A DNA stretch of 64,000 nt from Bacteroidales bacterium (GTDB taxonomy: Bacteria; Bacteroidota; Bacteroidia; Bacteroidales; F082), in contig JAGBVS010000067.1 of assembly GCA_017630195.1 (NCBI GenBank), positions 1 through 64,000 of the forward strand. The letters are read 5' to 3'. Both the position numbers and the translations under genes were made by a program. The stretch's first letter is position 1. Every line of letters begins with the position of its first letter. A model generated the notes under the pieces. That model did no database searches and was not told the origin of the DNA. It saw only the letters and a list, made by a program, of their open reading frames with translations. Below are positions 53,501 through 62,875 of the stretch, piece by piece.

Positions 53501-56500
53501 ACAGGTAAATTGTATTTCAACTTAGGCGACATTTCTGAAGACATTTTGCGCGACGGAAGAAAGTCATACGAAAACGGTTTGCCAACAACAGAAAATGTAA
53601 CTAATGTTGATACAACAAGATGGGGACGTGTTCCATCATTACAGGCATTAGTTGACGCTTTCGACTCCAACCCTGACTCAAGACAATACCAAGACGTAGG
53701 TTATGACGGTCTCTCTAATTCTGACGAACAATCTTTCTTCAAAAACTATCTTGATATTTTACAAAGCAAAGTATCTAATGATGCTTTTGAACAAGCCAAA
53801 CAAGACCCTTCATCAGACGACTATCATTATTTCAGAGGCACCGATTACGATAACGACCCTAAATATTCAAGTGTTTTGGAACGTTATAAACTATATAACG
53901 GCAACGAAGGCAACTCACCATCGGAAAGCCAATATACCGAAGATTACAAAACAAACAACAGCACACTCCCTGATGTTGAAGACATCAACAACGATAATAC
54001 ATTAAGCGAATCGGAAAATTATTATCAATATGAAATCGACCTCGACCCTACTAAAATGATGAAATCAGGTCAAAACAGAATTTCCGACATTCGCACAGCA
54101 AATATTACTACAATCAACGGTGAAGTCAAAGAAATCAAATGGTACCAATTCCGCATCCCTATCAAAGAACCAGATAAGATTGTCGGTAATATAGAAGGCT
54201 ATTCTTCAATACGTTTCATGAGAATTTTCATGAAAGGATTCAAGAGCGATATTGTGCTTCGTTTCGCCACTTTGGACCTTGTAAGAGGTGAATGGAGAAC
54301 ATACAACAACGCTATTCAAGCTCCAGGCGAATACATGCCAGGCGACCAGACAAATCACACATTGTTTGAACAATCTGCTGTCAACCTTGAAGAAAACAGC
54401 AGTCGCCAGCCTGTGCCTTACGTAATTCCTCCTGGAATCTACCAAGAAGTTTATACCGGAACACTATCTTCTTACCGCCAAAACGAACAAGCGCTTCAAC
54501 TTTCTGTTGAGAACCTCGTCGATGGCGACGCAAGAGCAGTATATAAATCTACAAGCTTCGACTTCAGATATTACAAGAAACTCAAGATGTTTATACATGC
54601 CGAACAGATGTATGAATATGACGATATGGAAGACGGCGACCTCACTGTATTCTTACGTTTCGGTTCCGACCTTACCGACAACTACTACGAATACGAAGTG
54701 CCTCTTAAATTTACAGAATGGTACACTTCATCGACAGACGACTTCGCCATCTGGCCGGAAGAAAATAATATCGAAATCAATTTTGACGAACTTATACAAG
54801 TTAAAAACAATCGTAACAAATCGTTAGGAATAAACAACGTTCAATCGAACAGAGTTTATACCGAATATTCTGGCAGAAACAAGATTAAAGTAATGGGTAA
54901 TCCTACAATCAGTGAGGTCAGAAGCATGATGATCGGTGTAAGAAATCCTAAGAACAACAACGAAATAGGTGCCGACAAGAGCGCAATCATCTGGATTAAT
55001 GAATTAAGACTTACCGACTTGAACAACAGCGGCGGATGGGCTGCGACAGGTCGTATTGAAGCAACATTAGCCGATTTGGGTCGCGTCACAGCAGCCGGTT
55101 CATACAACTCAGCAGGCTACGGCGCATTAGAGACAAAGGCTACTGAATCAAACATGGAGTCTAATGGTTACTATAGCATATCAACAGATATTGATTTAGG
55201 TAAATTTATGGCCCCAGAAAAAACAGGTATCACTGTGCCAATACATTACGACCAAAATCAAACATCTATAACACCAGAATACAATCCGTTTGACCCTGAT
55301 GTCAAATTTAAAAACGCTCTCGATATTATCGAAGAACAAGCAGGAAGAGACTCTCTTAAAAAAGCTGCTGTTGATATTGTTAAACAAACAAACTTCAACA
55401 TCACCAATTTAAGAAAGAACCGCGTCGGAAACAAAAAGCCGCGCTTCTGGAATATTGAAAACTTCAATGCCACATACGCTTACACTAAACAAGAGCAAAG
55501 AAACAGCGACATTGAATATTCCATCGACAAAAGTTACAGAGGCGGACTCGGTTACTCCTACTCCACCAACGCTAAAAACATTCAGCCTTTCGCTAACGCT
55601 AAATGGGCTTCTTCAAAACATCTGAAACTCATCAAAGACATTAACTTCTACTATATGCCTAAGAGTTTCTCATTTACAACAGAAATGTTCAGACAATATC
55701 AAGAACAGAAATTGAGAAACAAGAGTACAGGTAACATTATCATCAAACCAACTTACGCAAAGAATTGGGACTGGAACCGCAACTATGATTTGCGTTACGA
55801 CATCACAAAAGGCTTGAACTTTACTTATAATGCAAGTGCTAACGCATATATCTACGAACCTGCCGGCAATCCAGAAAGAGAAACTGCAGAATGGGGTGCT
55901 AACAGAGACACTATCAGAAATGAAATTTACGGTTTAGGTTCGATGTCAAGATTCAACCAGACTTCAAAACTTAACTATACTATACCTATTAATAAATTGC
56001 CTTTGATGGATTGGATGACAGCAAATGCAAACTACACCGGAACATATCGCTGGACAGCTTCATCACGTGCAACTCAGGCTATCATGGGTAACGTAAATGA
56101 AAATGAATCCATGTTACAGTTTAACGGATCTGCCGACTTTACCAAATTATACAACAAGGTGCCATACTTCAAGGAAGTAACTACACCTAAACGTGCCAGC
56201 GGAAAAAACGGCAGAGACAACAGACAGCCTAAAAAAGAAGAAGAAACAGCTATCGACACAACAGGAAAAGCACCAAAGAAAAACTACGCTAAAATAATTG
56301 GCGACAATGCAACAAGAGTGCTGTTGAGTGTCAAGAAAGTTTCATTCTCATTCTCACAAAGCAGCGGCGTTTCTTTGCCAGGCTACATGTATGAACCTGA
56401 TTATTTAGGCATCAACACAATGACAGGCGCTCCTGGATGGGGATTTATCTTCGGTAGAAACGATGACATCTTAAATCATGCAATAAACAACAATTGGATA

Positions 56501-57667
56501 ACAACCGACACGACTTTCAACCAAGCTTATTCGGAAAGATTCAATGAAAGTTACAACTATAAAGTCACTTTAGAGCCATTCCAAAACTTCAAAATTGATG
56601 TTAGTGGAAATAGAACATATGTCGAAAACTTCTCTGAATATTTCAGAGCCGATGCTAATGGAATATTCAATTTCTACACACCATCAAACGGAGGTAACTT
56701 CAACATCTCACATCTTATGACTGCTACATCATTCGTTGATGGGGAAGAATTATTCCAAAATATGTTGAAAAACAGACAAGACATTGCGATGCGTCTCGCC
56801 AATGAAAATCAAGCATGGCTCGACTTAGGCTCGCCTATGGTTTACGACTCTATTGGCAACGGATTATTCCCATTGGGATATGCCGCCAACTCACAAGACG
56901 TTCTCATCTATTCGTTTATGTCGGCATACTCAGGCAAAGACGTCAACGATGTAGAACTGTCATTGTTCAAGAAAATAGCATTGCCTAACTGGACAGTCAA
57001 CTTCACAGGTCTCACAAAAATACCAGCGTTGAAAAAGATATTTAAAACCATCAACATAACACATTCATACAAGTCAACATATTCTATTTCATCATGGTCA
57101 ACAAACCTCAATTACAATGAAAACGACCCGATGCTTATGTATGATGGAACCAATTTGAGAGTGCCTCAATACGATATGGCACAGATTATCCTATCAGAAC
57201 AATATGCTCCACTGATTGGTCTCAAATTATCATTTAACAACAACTTGTCACCATCATTAGACTTCAAGAAAAGCAGAACTGTAACCATCAGCTTCATCAA
57301 CAATCAACTTACAGAAGCTGAAGGACGCGAAATCATTATTGGCTGCGGATACACATTTAAAGATTTAGGTTTAGTCATATCATCATTAGGCGGTTCTTCT
57401 AAAAACGCCAACGAGCTCACCATGAAACTCGACATTGGATTCAGAAAAGACAAGACCACATTAAGAAGCATCGACGAGAACTACAGCCAAATCTCTTCAG
57501 GTCAAAACAAGATAAACATTTATCTCACTGCCGACTATGATTTCAGCAACAGATTGGGCATGCAAGCATTCTTCCGTCACGATATGACAGACCCATTTAT
57601 CGCTAATTCATTCAAAACATCAAACACATTTGCAGGTGTAACAATGAGATTTAGTTTGACACAATAA
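50504..57667 (+). CDS. sprA: T9SS outer-membrane translocon SprA (Sov)
   Basis: SprA is the giant beta-barrel pore through which T9SS cargo crosses the outer membrane. At 2387 residues it matches Flavobacterium SprA and Porphyromonas Sov in size. The signal peptide (FKLFILLGIIISSLSIKAQ) is followed by repeated strand-rich segments, early PTIYVGGKAFDKIFGSNTID and KIGEKIEFKLNYNTETQFTF, a charged linker (QPKKEEETAIDTTGKAPKKN, about residue 1910) and a C-terminal barrel segment ending in MRFSLTQ. The gene is intact. Its presence makes the sorting domains at 10520, 24246 and 33691 meaningful. Confidence 0.96.
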   Translation: MRKSFFINNIFKLFILLGIIISSLSIKAQTSDTTKLIYPIPYDDGNPLNQSNTKSGFYLQEPSNITREIVYDPVTGQYTFYSKIGDFMYREPQSMSQDLYMKYQNDKLKKEYWKERRETTSENSSNGNQLIPTIYVGGKAFDKIFGSNTIDIKLQGSADVTFGIKNQKRNDPSRPVDLQSVTNFDFDESIQLSAAAKIGEKIEFKLNYNTETQFTFDNKFTLKYEGDEDDIIQLIEAGNVNMPLKSSLITGTQSLFGIKTKLQFGKTTVTSVISYQESETQNITVSGGSLSNEYEIECLDYEENRHFFLSQYFRDNYENALKDLPLVTSDININKIEVWVTNTTSNYENCRNIVAFTDLGEGKSDWIFNDSEIQPSGYPGSQYPDNASNTLLNELDYNSIRSLNSVTSYLTSQGYTSGKDFEKLQKARKLNPSEYVLNSKLGFITLNINLNANQTLAVAYQYTVIGQDKVYQVGEFSDQNITDPNILITKLLKSTTINTKMPMWNLMMKNVYNIRAYQVSQNDFIMNILYLGNDNGVATGYFADAEGDLKGQSLLHLMNLDNLNTQQNPIDGGDGLFDFINGATTNGGTINASTGRIYFPVLEPFGSHIRKIFADNPVLAEKYAFDSLYTLTKTSAEQYTEKNKFRLEGQYTSSSGSEINLNALNVSPGSVTVTAGGAPLVENVDYTVDYTLGRVTILNEALLNSGANINISLENNTAMTTMKKSFMGARVEHEINPDFLIGGTILHLNERAYTTKVNYNDEPLSNTIYGFDFNYQTDSQLLTDLIDKLPFIETKQKSRISIYGEFAHFIQGINKENGQTGTSYIDDFEGAKSTIDLRQWSTWHLASTPQYQHNLFPEAYSTTGYDFGKNRSKLAWYIIDQSVFYNRDSRILPPNVTNDELSDHRVRQVFETEIFPNKDIQAGVSTNVSVFNLAYYPALRGPYNYDTENLNQDGSFSNPENRWGGIMRAIESSDFNATNVEYIEFWLMDPFFEGQDQSNTGKLYFNLGDISEDILRDGRKSYENGLPTTENVTNVDTTRWGRVPSLQALVDAFDSNPDSRQYQDVGYDGLSNSDEQSFFKNYLDILQSKVSNDAFEQAKQDPSSDDYHYFRGTDYDNDPKYSSVLERYKLYNGNEGNSPSESQYTEDYKTNNSTLPDVEDINNDNTLSESENYYQYEIDLDPTKMMKSGQNRISDIRTANITTINGEVKEIKWYQFRIPIKEPDKIVGNIEGYSSIRFMRIFMKGFKSDIVLRFATLDLVRGEWRTYNNAIQAPGEYMPGDQTNHTLFEQSAVNLEENSSRQPVPYVIPPGIYQEVYTGTLSSYRQNEQALQLSVENLVDGDARAVYKSTSFDFRYYKKLKMFIHAEQMYEYDDMEDGDLTVFLRFGSDLTDNYYEYEVPLKFTEWYTSSTDDFAIWPEENNIEINFDELIQVKNNRNKSLGINNVQSNRVYTEYSGRNKIKVMGNPTISEVRSMMIGVRNPKNNNEIGADKSAIIWINELRLTDLNNSGGWAATGRIEATLADLGRVTAAGSYNSAGYGALETKATESNMESNGYYSISTDIDLGKFMAPEKTGITVPIHYDQNQTSITPEYNPFDPDVKFKNALDIIEEQAGRDSLKKAAVDIVKQTNFNITNLRKNRVGNKKPRFWNIENFNATYAYTKQEQRNSDIEYSIDKSYRGGLGYSYSTNAKNIQPFANAKWASSKHLKLIKDINFYYMPKSFSFTTEMFRQYQEQKLRNKSTGNIIIKPTYAKNWDWNRNYDLRYDITKGLNFTYNASANAYIYEPAGNPERETAEWGANRDTIRNEIYGLGSMSRFNQTSKLNYTIPINKLPLMDWMTANANYTGTYRWTASSRATQAIMGNVNENESMLQFNGSADFTKLYNKVPYFKEVTTPKRASGKNGRDNRQPKKEEETAIDTTGKAPKKNYAKIIGDNATRVLLSVKKVSFSFSQSSGVSLPGYMYEPDYLGINTMTGAPGWGFIFGRNDDILNHAINNNWITTDTTFNQAYSERFNESYNYKVTLEPFQNFKIDVSGNRTYVENFSEYFRADANGIFNFYTPSNGGNFNISHLMTATSFVDGEELFQNMLKNRQDIAMRLANENQAWLDLGSPMVYDSIGNGLFPLGYAANSQDVLIYSFMSAYSGKDVNDVELSLFKKIALPNWTVNFTGLTKIPALKKIFKTINITHSYKSTYSISSWSTNLNYNENDPMLMYDGTNLRVPQYDMAQIILSEQYAPLIGLKLSFNNNLSPSLDFKKSRTVTISFINNQLTEAEGREIIIGCGYTFKDLGLVISSLGGSSKNANELTMKLDIGFRKDKTTLRSIDENYSQISSGQNKINIYLTADYDFSNRLGMQAFFRHDMTDPFIANSFKTSNTFAGVTMRFSLTQ

Positions 57668-57706
57668 AAATTTTCAAAGAAATAGAAATTATAAGAATAA
57701 AAATTG

Positions 57707-57714
57707 TATTTTTG
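57707..57714 (+). promoter_or_regulatory. -7 element (TATTTTTG) for gcvH
   Basis: TAnnTTTG match 39 bases before the gcvH ATG in the 86-base gap after sprA; no TTG at -33. Confidence 0.5.
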
Positions 57715-57753
57715 GCACATTAAAAAGTAATTATAAATTTAAAAATAAACAAA

Positions 57754-58131
57754 ATGAACATTCCAGCAGAATTAAGGTATTCAAAGGACCATGAATGGAT
57801 CCGTTTAGAAGGTGAAACAGCTTACGTAGGTATCACAGACTTCGCACAACATGAATTAGGCGACATCGTTTTCGTTGACGTTGACACAGTTGAAGAATCA
57901 CTCGAAGCAGAAGAAACATTCGGTACAGTTGAAGCAGTTAAAACTTCTTCAGAATTATTATTACCTGTAGCAGGTACAGTTATCGAATTCAACGAACTTC
58001 TCGCTGACGCTCCTGAAACAGTTAACAATGACCCATACGGTGATGGCTGGATTATCAAAATTCAAGTTGCTAACGCAGCAGACATCGATGGTTTATTAAC
58101 AGCTGAAGCTTACAAAGAATTAATCGGCTAA
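57754..58131 (+). CDS. gcvH: Glycine cleavage system H protein
   Basis: Carries the lipoyl group that shuttles the aminomethyl unit from P to T protein. The lipoyl lysine is Lys63 in [16 protein letters not shown]. The opening [19 protein letters not shown] and C-terminal [14 protein letters not shown] are typical. 125 residues. The other glycine cleavage genes are not in the window. vanZ follows after 5 bases. Confidence 0.97.
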   Translation: MNIPAELRYSKDHEWIRLEGETAYVGITDFAQHELGDIVFVDVDTVEESLEAEETFGTVEAVKTSSELLLPVAGTVIEFNELLADAPETVNNDPYGDGWIIKIQVANAADIDGLLTAEAYKELIG

Positions 58132-58136
58132 TAATT

Positions 58137-58538
58137 TTGAAACGACTGTCGGAAGGCATTTATCCAAGTCTCATCAGCGCAATATTTATTATGATATTGA
58201 TGGGACTACCGGGAAGATACTTTCCGACAGTTGTCAATTTCTGGGATTGGATAGGCCCAGATAAAATAATGCACTTCCTTCTCTTTGGCTCATTCGCATT
58301 CCTCACGCTGTGGGGCTACAGAAACAAAATAATATCCAACAACAATTCATACAAAAGAAAGATATTCCTACTGACCTTTATATTTACTATTTCTTACGGA
58401 GGTCTGACAGAATTATTACAAAAACACCTATTCATTAATAGATACGGCAGCTTTCTCGACTTCGTTGCCGACGCAATAGGTTGTGTTTTAGGCATTATCG
58501 CTTTCTTTTTTTGCTTCAAAAAAAAATTAAAAAAATGA
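58137..58538 (+). CDS. VanZ-family membrane protein
   Basis: 133 residues with four hydrophobic segments. WIGPDKIMHFLLFGSFAFL and the YGGLTELLQKHLFINRYGSFLDFVADAIG stretch fit VanZ-like proteins, a family named for teicoplanin resistance but of unknown role in most bacteria. The start is TTG at 58137, five bases after the gcvH stop; no in-frame ATG precedes it. Translationally linked to gcvH. Confidence 0.85.
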   Translation: MKRLSEGIYPSLISAIFIMILMGLPGRYFPTVVNFWDWIGPDKIMHFLLFGSFAFLTLWGYRNKIISNNNSYKRKIFLLTFIFTISYGGLTELLQKHLFINRYGSFLDFVADAIGCVLGIIAFFFCFKKKLKK

Positions 58539-58571
58539 AAGTTTCTGATAACAATATCTAAAGAAATTTAT

Positions 58572-58579
58572 TACCTTTG
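58572..58579 (+). promoter_or_regulatory. -7 element (TACCTTTG) for tonB
   Basis: TAnnTTTG match 45 bases before the ATG at 58625. Confidence 0.5.
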
Positions 58580-58624
58580 TGGCGAAAATAATTTTTTGAG
58601 TTTAATTAGAAAAATAAATAAAAA

Positions 58625-59308
58625 ATGGAAATTAAAAAATCACCAAAAGCAGATCTTGAAAGCAAGAAATCGACTTTTGTATTGATCGGTTTAGTTGTAA
58701 CTTTATTCGTTATCTGGCGTGTATTCGAATACAAAAGCTATGATAAACAAGTTGTAGATGATTTACAAAGAACAGTTGAGGTTATAGAAGAAGAAATGGT
58801 TGAAATCACTAAACAAGAACAACCAAAACCACAACCTCCAGCACCAAAACCACAAGTAACTCAAATTCAAGTTGTAGAAGATGACGTTGAAGTTGAAGAC
58901 GACATCGAAATCGACGCTGAAGTTTCTCAAGATGAAGTCATCGAAGAATATTTCGCTCCAGCTGAAATTGAAGAAGAAGAAATCGTTGAAGCTGAAATCT
59001 TCAAAGTAGTTGAAGTTATGCCTGAATTCCCAGGTGGCGCTGCTAAGATGATGGAATATATCCAAAAAAATATCAAATATCCATTGATGGCTCGTGAAAG
59101 CGACATCCAAGGTAGAGTATTCGTTAACTTCGTTGTTGAACCAGACGGCTCAATCTCTAACGTAACAGTTATGCGTGGTATCGGCGGCGGTTGCGACGAA
59201 GAAGCTGTCAGAGTTGTTAACAGCATGCCTAAATGGAATCCTGGTAAACAACGTGGTACTGCTGTCCGCTGTTCATTCACAGTGCCTATCATCTTCAAAT
59301 TGCAATAG
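58625..59308 (+). CDS. tonB: TonB-family energy transducer
   Basis: Transmits the proton gradient to outer-membrane receptors. A single N-terminal membrane helix (STFVLIGLVVTLFVIWRVF, residues about 16-34) follows a basic start. A proline-rich and then very acidic linker (KPQPPAPKPQ; DDVEVEDDIEIDAE) spans the periplasm. The C-terminal TonB domain begins FPGGAAKMMEYIQKNIKYP and ends GTAVRCSFTVPIIFKLQ. 227 residues. No ExbBD genes are in the window. Own promoter and terminator. Confidence 0.92.
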   Translation: MEIKKSPKADLESKKSTFVLIGLVVTLFVIWRVFEYKSYDKQVVDDLQRTVEVIEEEMVEITKQEQPKPQPPAPKPQVTQIQVVEDDVEVEDDIEIDAEVSQDEVIEEYFAPAEIEEEEIVEAEIFKVVEVMPEFPGGAAKMMEYIQKNIKYPLMARESDIQGRVFVNFVVEPDGSISNVTVMRGIGGGCDEEAVRVVNSMPKWNPGKQRGTAVRCSFTVPIIFKLQ

Positions 59309-59333
59309 TATTTTAAGAATTATACAAATAATG

Positions 59334-59363
59334 AAGTTGCCTTCTCTCAAGGCAACTTTTTTT
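59334..59363 (+). terminator. Terminator of tonB
   Basis: Perfect stem AAGTTGCCTT/AAGGCAACTT with 5-base loop followed by T8. Confidence 0.92.
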
Positions 59364-59465
59364 TGTTTTATTAAATGCACAATTTCTTCCTTAAACATAT
59401 TATTCAATTAGTGATTTTTATGAACATCACTTATATTTTTTTACAAATTTTAAGAGAAAAAATTG

Positions 59466-59473
59466 TAAATTTG
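59466..59473 (+). promoter_or_regulatory. -7 element (TAAATTTG) immediately before the LytTR gene
   Basis: The element ends 5 bases before ATG 59479, so a transcript from it would start at or next to the start codon. Confidence 0.5.
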
Positions 59474-59478
59474 CAAAC

Positions 59479-60408
59479 ATGATCGTGCAGGAAAACAAGA
59501 AAAAATATTCATTACGTTTTGGCAATAAAGATTTGCCTTCTTTTTTAGTTACTAAAGAAAATATCAGAAAACTTATTTTCTTTACAACAATATATTCTTT
59601 GGTGTTTATCAACATTTTCCGTCCTTTCAACTCAGAAACATGGATTCCCGGAATCAACACCATGAACTATTTTCTTTACTCATCACTAATGGTTCTCGTT
59701 GGTTGCGCACTGATTTCAATCAGCAGAATCGTAATGTATTTCTTCGTAAAGAAAATCTCTATTGGTTATTTAGAATACCTCATCTGGATTTTATGTGAAA
59801 TATCTATATTGGCAGTATTCTACGTCTTTTTAGCATACAAAGTAGGCTATATCGACAACTATATTATCGAAAATCCTGAATTTGCATATTGGGACGCAAC
59901 TTTCGAAATATTAAGAAAAACTATTGCCAACACTACATGGATGCTTCTAATCCCTTACATCATCTCTTTTTTATATCTCTACAACGAACATCTGTTACGA
60001 GTAGTGATACCTAAAAAAGACGAACAGATAATGGAAAAAGAAGAAGGTAAAGTAATTCAGTTTAAAGACGATAAAAACGAAGTCAGATTCACTTTAGCAT
60101 GCGATAAAATCATTTACATCGAATCGTCAGACAACTATTGCTCCATAAAATATATCAACAACGAGAATCTGTATGATTTTATGCTCAGAAGCACGTTGAA
60201 AAAACTGTCAGAAGATTTGAAAGATACTCCAATACAGAGATGCCATCGCTCTTTTATGATCAACTTTGAACATGTAGCTTCATTGAGAAGAGAAAACACA
60301 GAAATATGTCTCGAATTTGATGTTAAAGGAATTAAAGAAATACCTGTTTCCAAATCATACAACGAGAAAATCATGGAATCGTTTGTTACTTATTCTAAAC
60401 AGAAATAA
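59479..60408 (+). CDS. Membrane-anchored LytTR-family transcription regulator
   Basis: 309 residues. Four membrane segments in the first 175 residues (LIFFTTIYSLVFINIF; NYFLYSSLMVLVGCALISI; LIWILCEISILAVFYVFLA; TTWMLLIPYIISFLYLY) precede a C-terminal LytTR DNA-binding domain (KIIYIESSDNYCSIKYI, FMLRSTLKKLSEDL, RCHRSFMINFEHV). The layout suggests a one-component membrane regulator. The TPR gene begins 7 bases downstream and may be its partner. Signal and targets unknown. Confidence 0.9.
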   Translation: MIVQENKKKYSLRFGNKDLPSFLVTKENIRKLIFFTTIYSLVFINIFRPFNSETWIPGINTMNYFLYSSLMVLVGCALISISRIVMYFFVKKISIGYLEYLIWILCEISILAVFYVFLAYKVGYIDNYIIENPEFAYWDATFEILRKTIANTTWMLLIPYIISFLYLYNEHLLRVVIPKKDEQIMEKEEGKVIQFKDDKNEVRFTLACDKIIYIESSDNYCSIKYINNENLYDFMLRSTLKKLSEDLKDTPIQRCHRSFMINFEHVASLRRENTEICLEFDVKGIKEIPVSKSYNEKIMESFVTYSKQK

Positions 60409-60415
60409 TTCCATA

Positions 60416-62404
60416 ATGAAACATTTACGCTACATAGCATTACTATTTTTCTTGCTTATTGCACATAACGTATTTTCTCAACTCAATCATAAACATTACA
60501 TACTGATGGGTCGCATCGACTTGTCGGAAGAAAATTATTCCGAAGCGATTCACAATTTCAATATGGCAATTATCGCCAAGCCTAACGATTTTGAAGGATA
60601 TTTTCTAAGAGGAATTGCAAAATACAGCCTTAACGATTTCACAGGCGCAGTGAAAGACTTCACTAAAACACTTGAAATTCATCCTCTTTACGTGCGCGCA
60701 TATCATTATAGGGGCATTTCCAACGACCGACTCGGCAATTTCGCCGATGCAAAAAAAGATTATAGCAACGCTATCAAATTGGACCCTTTCGATCCTGAAC
60801 TTCACATCGCTCTTGGCTCGACAAAGCTGCATCTCAATGATTTTGAAAATGCTATAGCAAGTTTCGACACAGCCTTAATCATAAATCCTAACAATGCAAA
60901 TGCGTATATCAACAGAGGCGTTGCCAAGAGATTCCTTAATCGCCTTGATGACGCTATAGACGATTTGGACAAAGCGGTATATTACGATTTCTTCAACATC
61001 GAAGCATTGATAAGAAGAGGCATTATCCAGATGGAACGCGAGAAATACCAAGAAGCAATGATTGACTTCAACAACGCACTCAAAATGGATAACGACAATC
61101 CTATAGTGTTCTTCAACAGAGGAACAGTACACCTCAATATGGGCGATACCATTGCAGCACTGAAGGACTACGAACGTGTCAATAATCTCGACCAACGCAA
61201 CGCCTTAACATATTTTAACAGAGCCATTATTTATGGAATGCTGAAAGAAGATGACGTAGCCCTTGCCCTCTTCGATAAGGTAATTGAAATTAACCCAGAA
61301 AACATATACGGCTATTATAACAGAGGCATTTTATACTATAAGATGAAAGACTTGGACAATGCCGAACAAGATTTCACAAAAGTCATAGAACTATTCCCCG
61401 ATTTCATCGACGCTTGGGTTAACAGATCGGTAGTGAGATATGAAAAAGGCGACACACAAGGCGCTGAAGCCGACAGATATAAATCCAAGGAAATAATAAA
61501 TCTTGTCAATGGAAACGATAAAAGCATCGATTCTCTTTATAATATTTATTCTAAGTCGATAGATTATGATAAAATCATCGCTTTTGAATCTGATTTCTCC
61601 AATGGCGACAAAGGTGGCAAACTCGCTCAATTCTCAGCTGTCAACATCGTGCCTTTCAGCGATTTCATCGTCGGCGTCGAATATTTTAACTCAAAGGATA
61701 AAGAAACACAAAACAAACGGAATTTCGTCGATGCAACATTAAGCCATATCAACGATAACAAACAACTTAACGGACTTAGACTCGTTTATATGCTTGCTGA
61801 TTTCTCTAATGAAGAATATCAATCATATCTCAACGATTCTATTATTGAAACCATCGACGACAAAGACTTAAAGACTTTCCTTAAAGGAATTTCAAATTAT
61901 GAGATATATAATTACCAACATGCGGAAAACAACTTTAACTCATTGATTGGCAACGTAACTTACGACATTTATGCGAACATCAATATCGCTTCTTTACAAA
62001 AAGAAAAAGCGGAACTTGTTTTAGCAAATCAAAATTACAACGACCCAATCACTATCAACTATAAAAAAAGTTCCGACAACAAAAGCGACATTGCAGTAAC
62101 ACAAACAAAACCAAATTATCAAGAAGCGCTCAACAGCATTTCCATAGCATTGCAAAAAAACTCATCAAATCCATTCATCTGGTATAATATGGGAAATCTT
62201 CATTTGCAGATGCAAGAATTTCACAAGGCCATTGACGATTATTCACAAGCTATCAAATATGAAAAAAACCTTGCTGAAGCATATTACAACAGAGGCTTGA
62301 CATTATTATATCTCGGCGAGAAAAATTTGGCACAAAGCGATTTAAGCAAAGCCGGCGAATTAGGAGTCAAAGAAGCATACGCCGTAATGAAAAGATTTTT
62401 TTAA
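60416..62404 (+). CDS. Exported TPR-repeat protein
   Basis: 662 residues. From ATG 60416 a signal peptide (MKHLRYIALLFFLLIAHNVFS) is followed by about ten tetratricopeptide repeats, e.g. ENYSEAIHNFNMAIIAKPND, YVRAYHYRGISNDRLGNFAD, NANAYINRGVAKRFLNRLDD, with a final pair after residue 590 (NPFIWYNMGNLHLQMQEFHK). TPR arrays serve as protein scaffolds. The gap from the LytTR stop is 7 bases, so the pair is co-transcribed. An in-frame ATG at 60317 lies inside the LytTR gene and is rejected. Confidence 0.88.
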   Translation: MKHLRYIALLFFLLIAHNVFSQLNHKHYILMGRIDLSEENYSEAIHNFNMAIIAKPNDFEGYFLRGIAKYSLNDFTGAVKDFTKTLEIHPLYVRAYHYRGISNDRLGNFADAKKDYSNAIKLDPFDPELHIALGSTKLHLNDFENAIASFDTALIINPNNANAYINRGVAKRFLNRLDDAIDDLDKAVYYDFFNIEALIRRGIIQMEREKYQEAMIDFNNALKMDNDNPIVFFNRGTVHLNMGDTIAALKDYERVNNLDQRNALTYFNRAIIYGMLKEDDVALALFDKVIEINPENIYGYYNRGILYYKMKDLDNAEQDFTKVIELFPDFIDAWVNRSVVRYEKGDTQGAEADRYKSKEIINLVNGNDKSIDSLYNIYSKSIDYDKIIAFESDFSNGDKGGKLAQFSAVNIVPFSDFIVGVEYFNSKDKETQNKRNFVDATLSHINDNKQLNGLRLVYMLADFSNEEYQSYLNDSIIETIDDKDLKTFLKGISNYEIYNYQHAENNFNSLIGNVTYDIYANINIASLQKEKAELVLANQNYNDPITINYKKSSDNKSDIAVTQTKPNYQEALNSISIALQKNSSNPFIWYNMGNLHLQMQEFHKAIDDYSQAIKYEKNLAEAYYNRGLTLLYLGEKNLAQSDLSKAGELGVKEAYAVMKRFF

Positions 62405-62457
62405 TTTGAGACATTAAAAAAAATTCTATCTTTACACCACAAACATATCATTTTATC

Positions 62458-62874
62458 ATGAAAAAGAAAACATTATTAATAATACTGATTATCATTGCTT
62501 TATGCATTTTAGCATTCATAATATGGAATATTTCCAAACCTAAGGAATACAAACCTGAAATAGTTGAACCTGAAGTCTTTGAAGACCAAGTTTATGACTC
62601 CGACATGATAATAGGATTATGGCAATCGGGAAGCGTTTATTACAGATATAATGAAGACGGAAGCGGCTGGACATGGGACACAGCCGACGATGTTATGGAA
62701 TCGGAAGCAAGCAAATTCACTTGGGAATTAAACAAACGCAGATTCTTGCACTTCCATCAAATGGAAATAGGTGGAATAATCCCTAAAGCATATACAATCA
62801 CAAAGTTAGACCTTGCCAATATGGAATATGAAGACGACTTTGATGTCAAAAGCGTCTTTGTCAAAGTTGAATAA
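62458..62874 (+). CDS. Membrane-anchored protein of unknown function
   Basis: 138 residues: one N-terminal membrane helix (LLIILIIIALCILAFIIWNI), an acidic spacer (EIVEPEVFEDQVYDSDM), then a compact domain beginning IIGLWQSGSVYYRYNEDGSGWTWD that resembles lipocalin-like domains in which a GLW motif opens the barrel. I do not assign a family. It lies 53 bases after the TPR gene and faces the transglutaminase-like gene tail to tail, one base apart. Confidence 0.65.
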   Translation: MKKKTLLIILIIIALCILAFIIWNISKPKEYKPEIVEPEVFEDQVYDSDMIIGLWQSGSVYYRYNEDGSGWTWDTADDVMESEASKFTWELNKRRFLHFHQMEIGGIIPKAYTITKLDLANMEYEDDFDVKSVFVKVE

Positions 62875-62875
62875 A

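Noticed and set aside
53703..55473. Short reading frames within sprA on both strands
   Set aside because: sprA is one uninterrupted frame of normal length, and the short frames are Thr/Ile- or Ser-rich shadows.
58763..59298. Minus-strand reading frames inside tonB
   Set aside because: Phe/Asn/Asp-rich translations are the mirror of the acidic GAA/GAC codons of the TonB linker.
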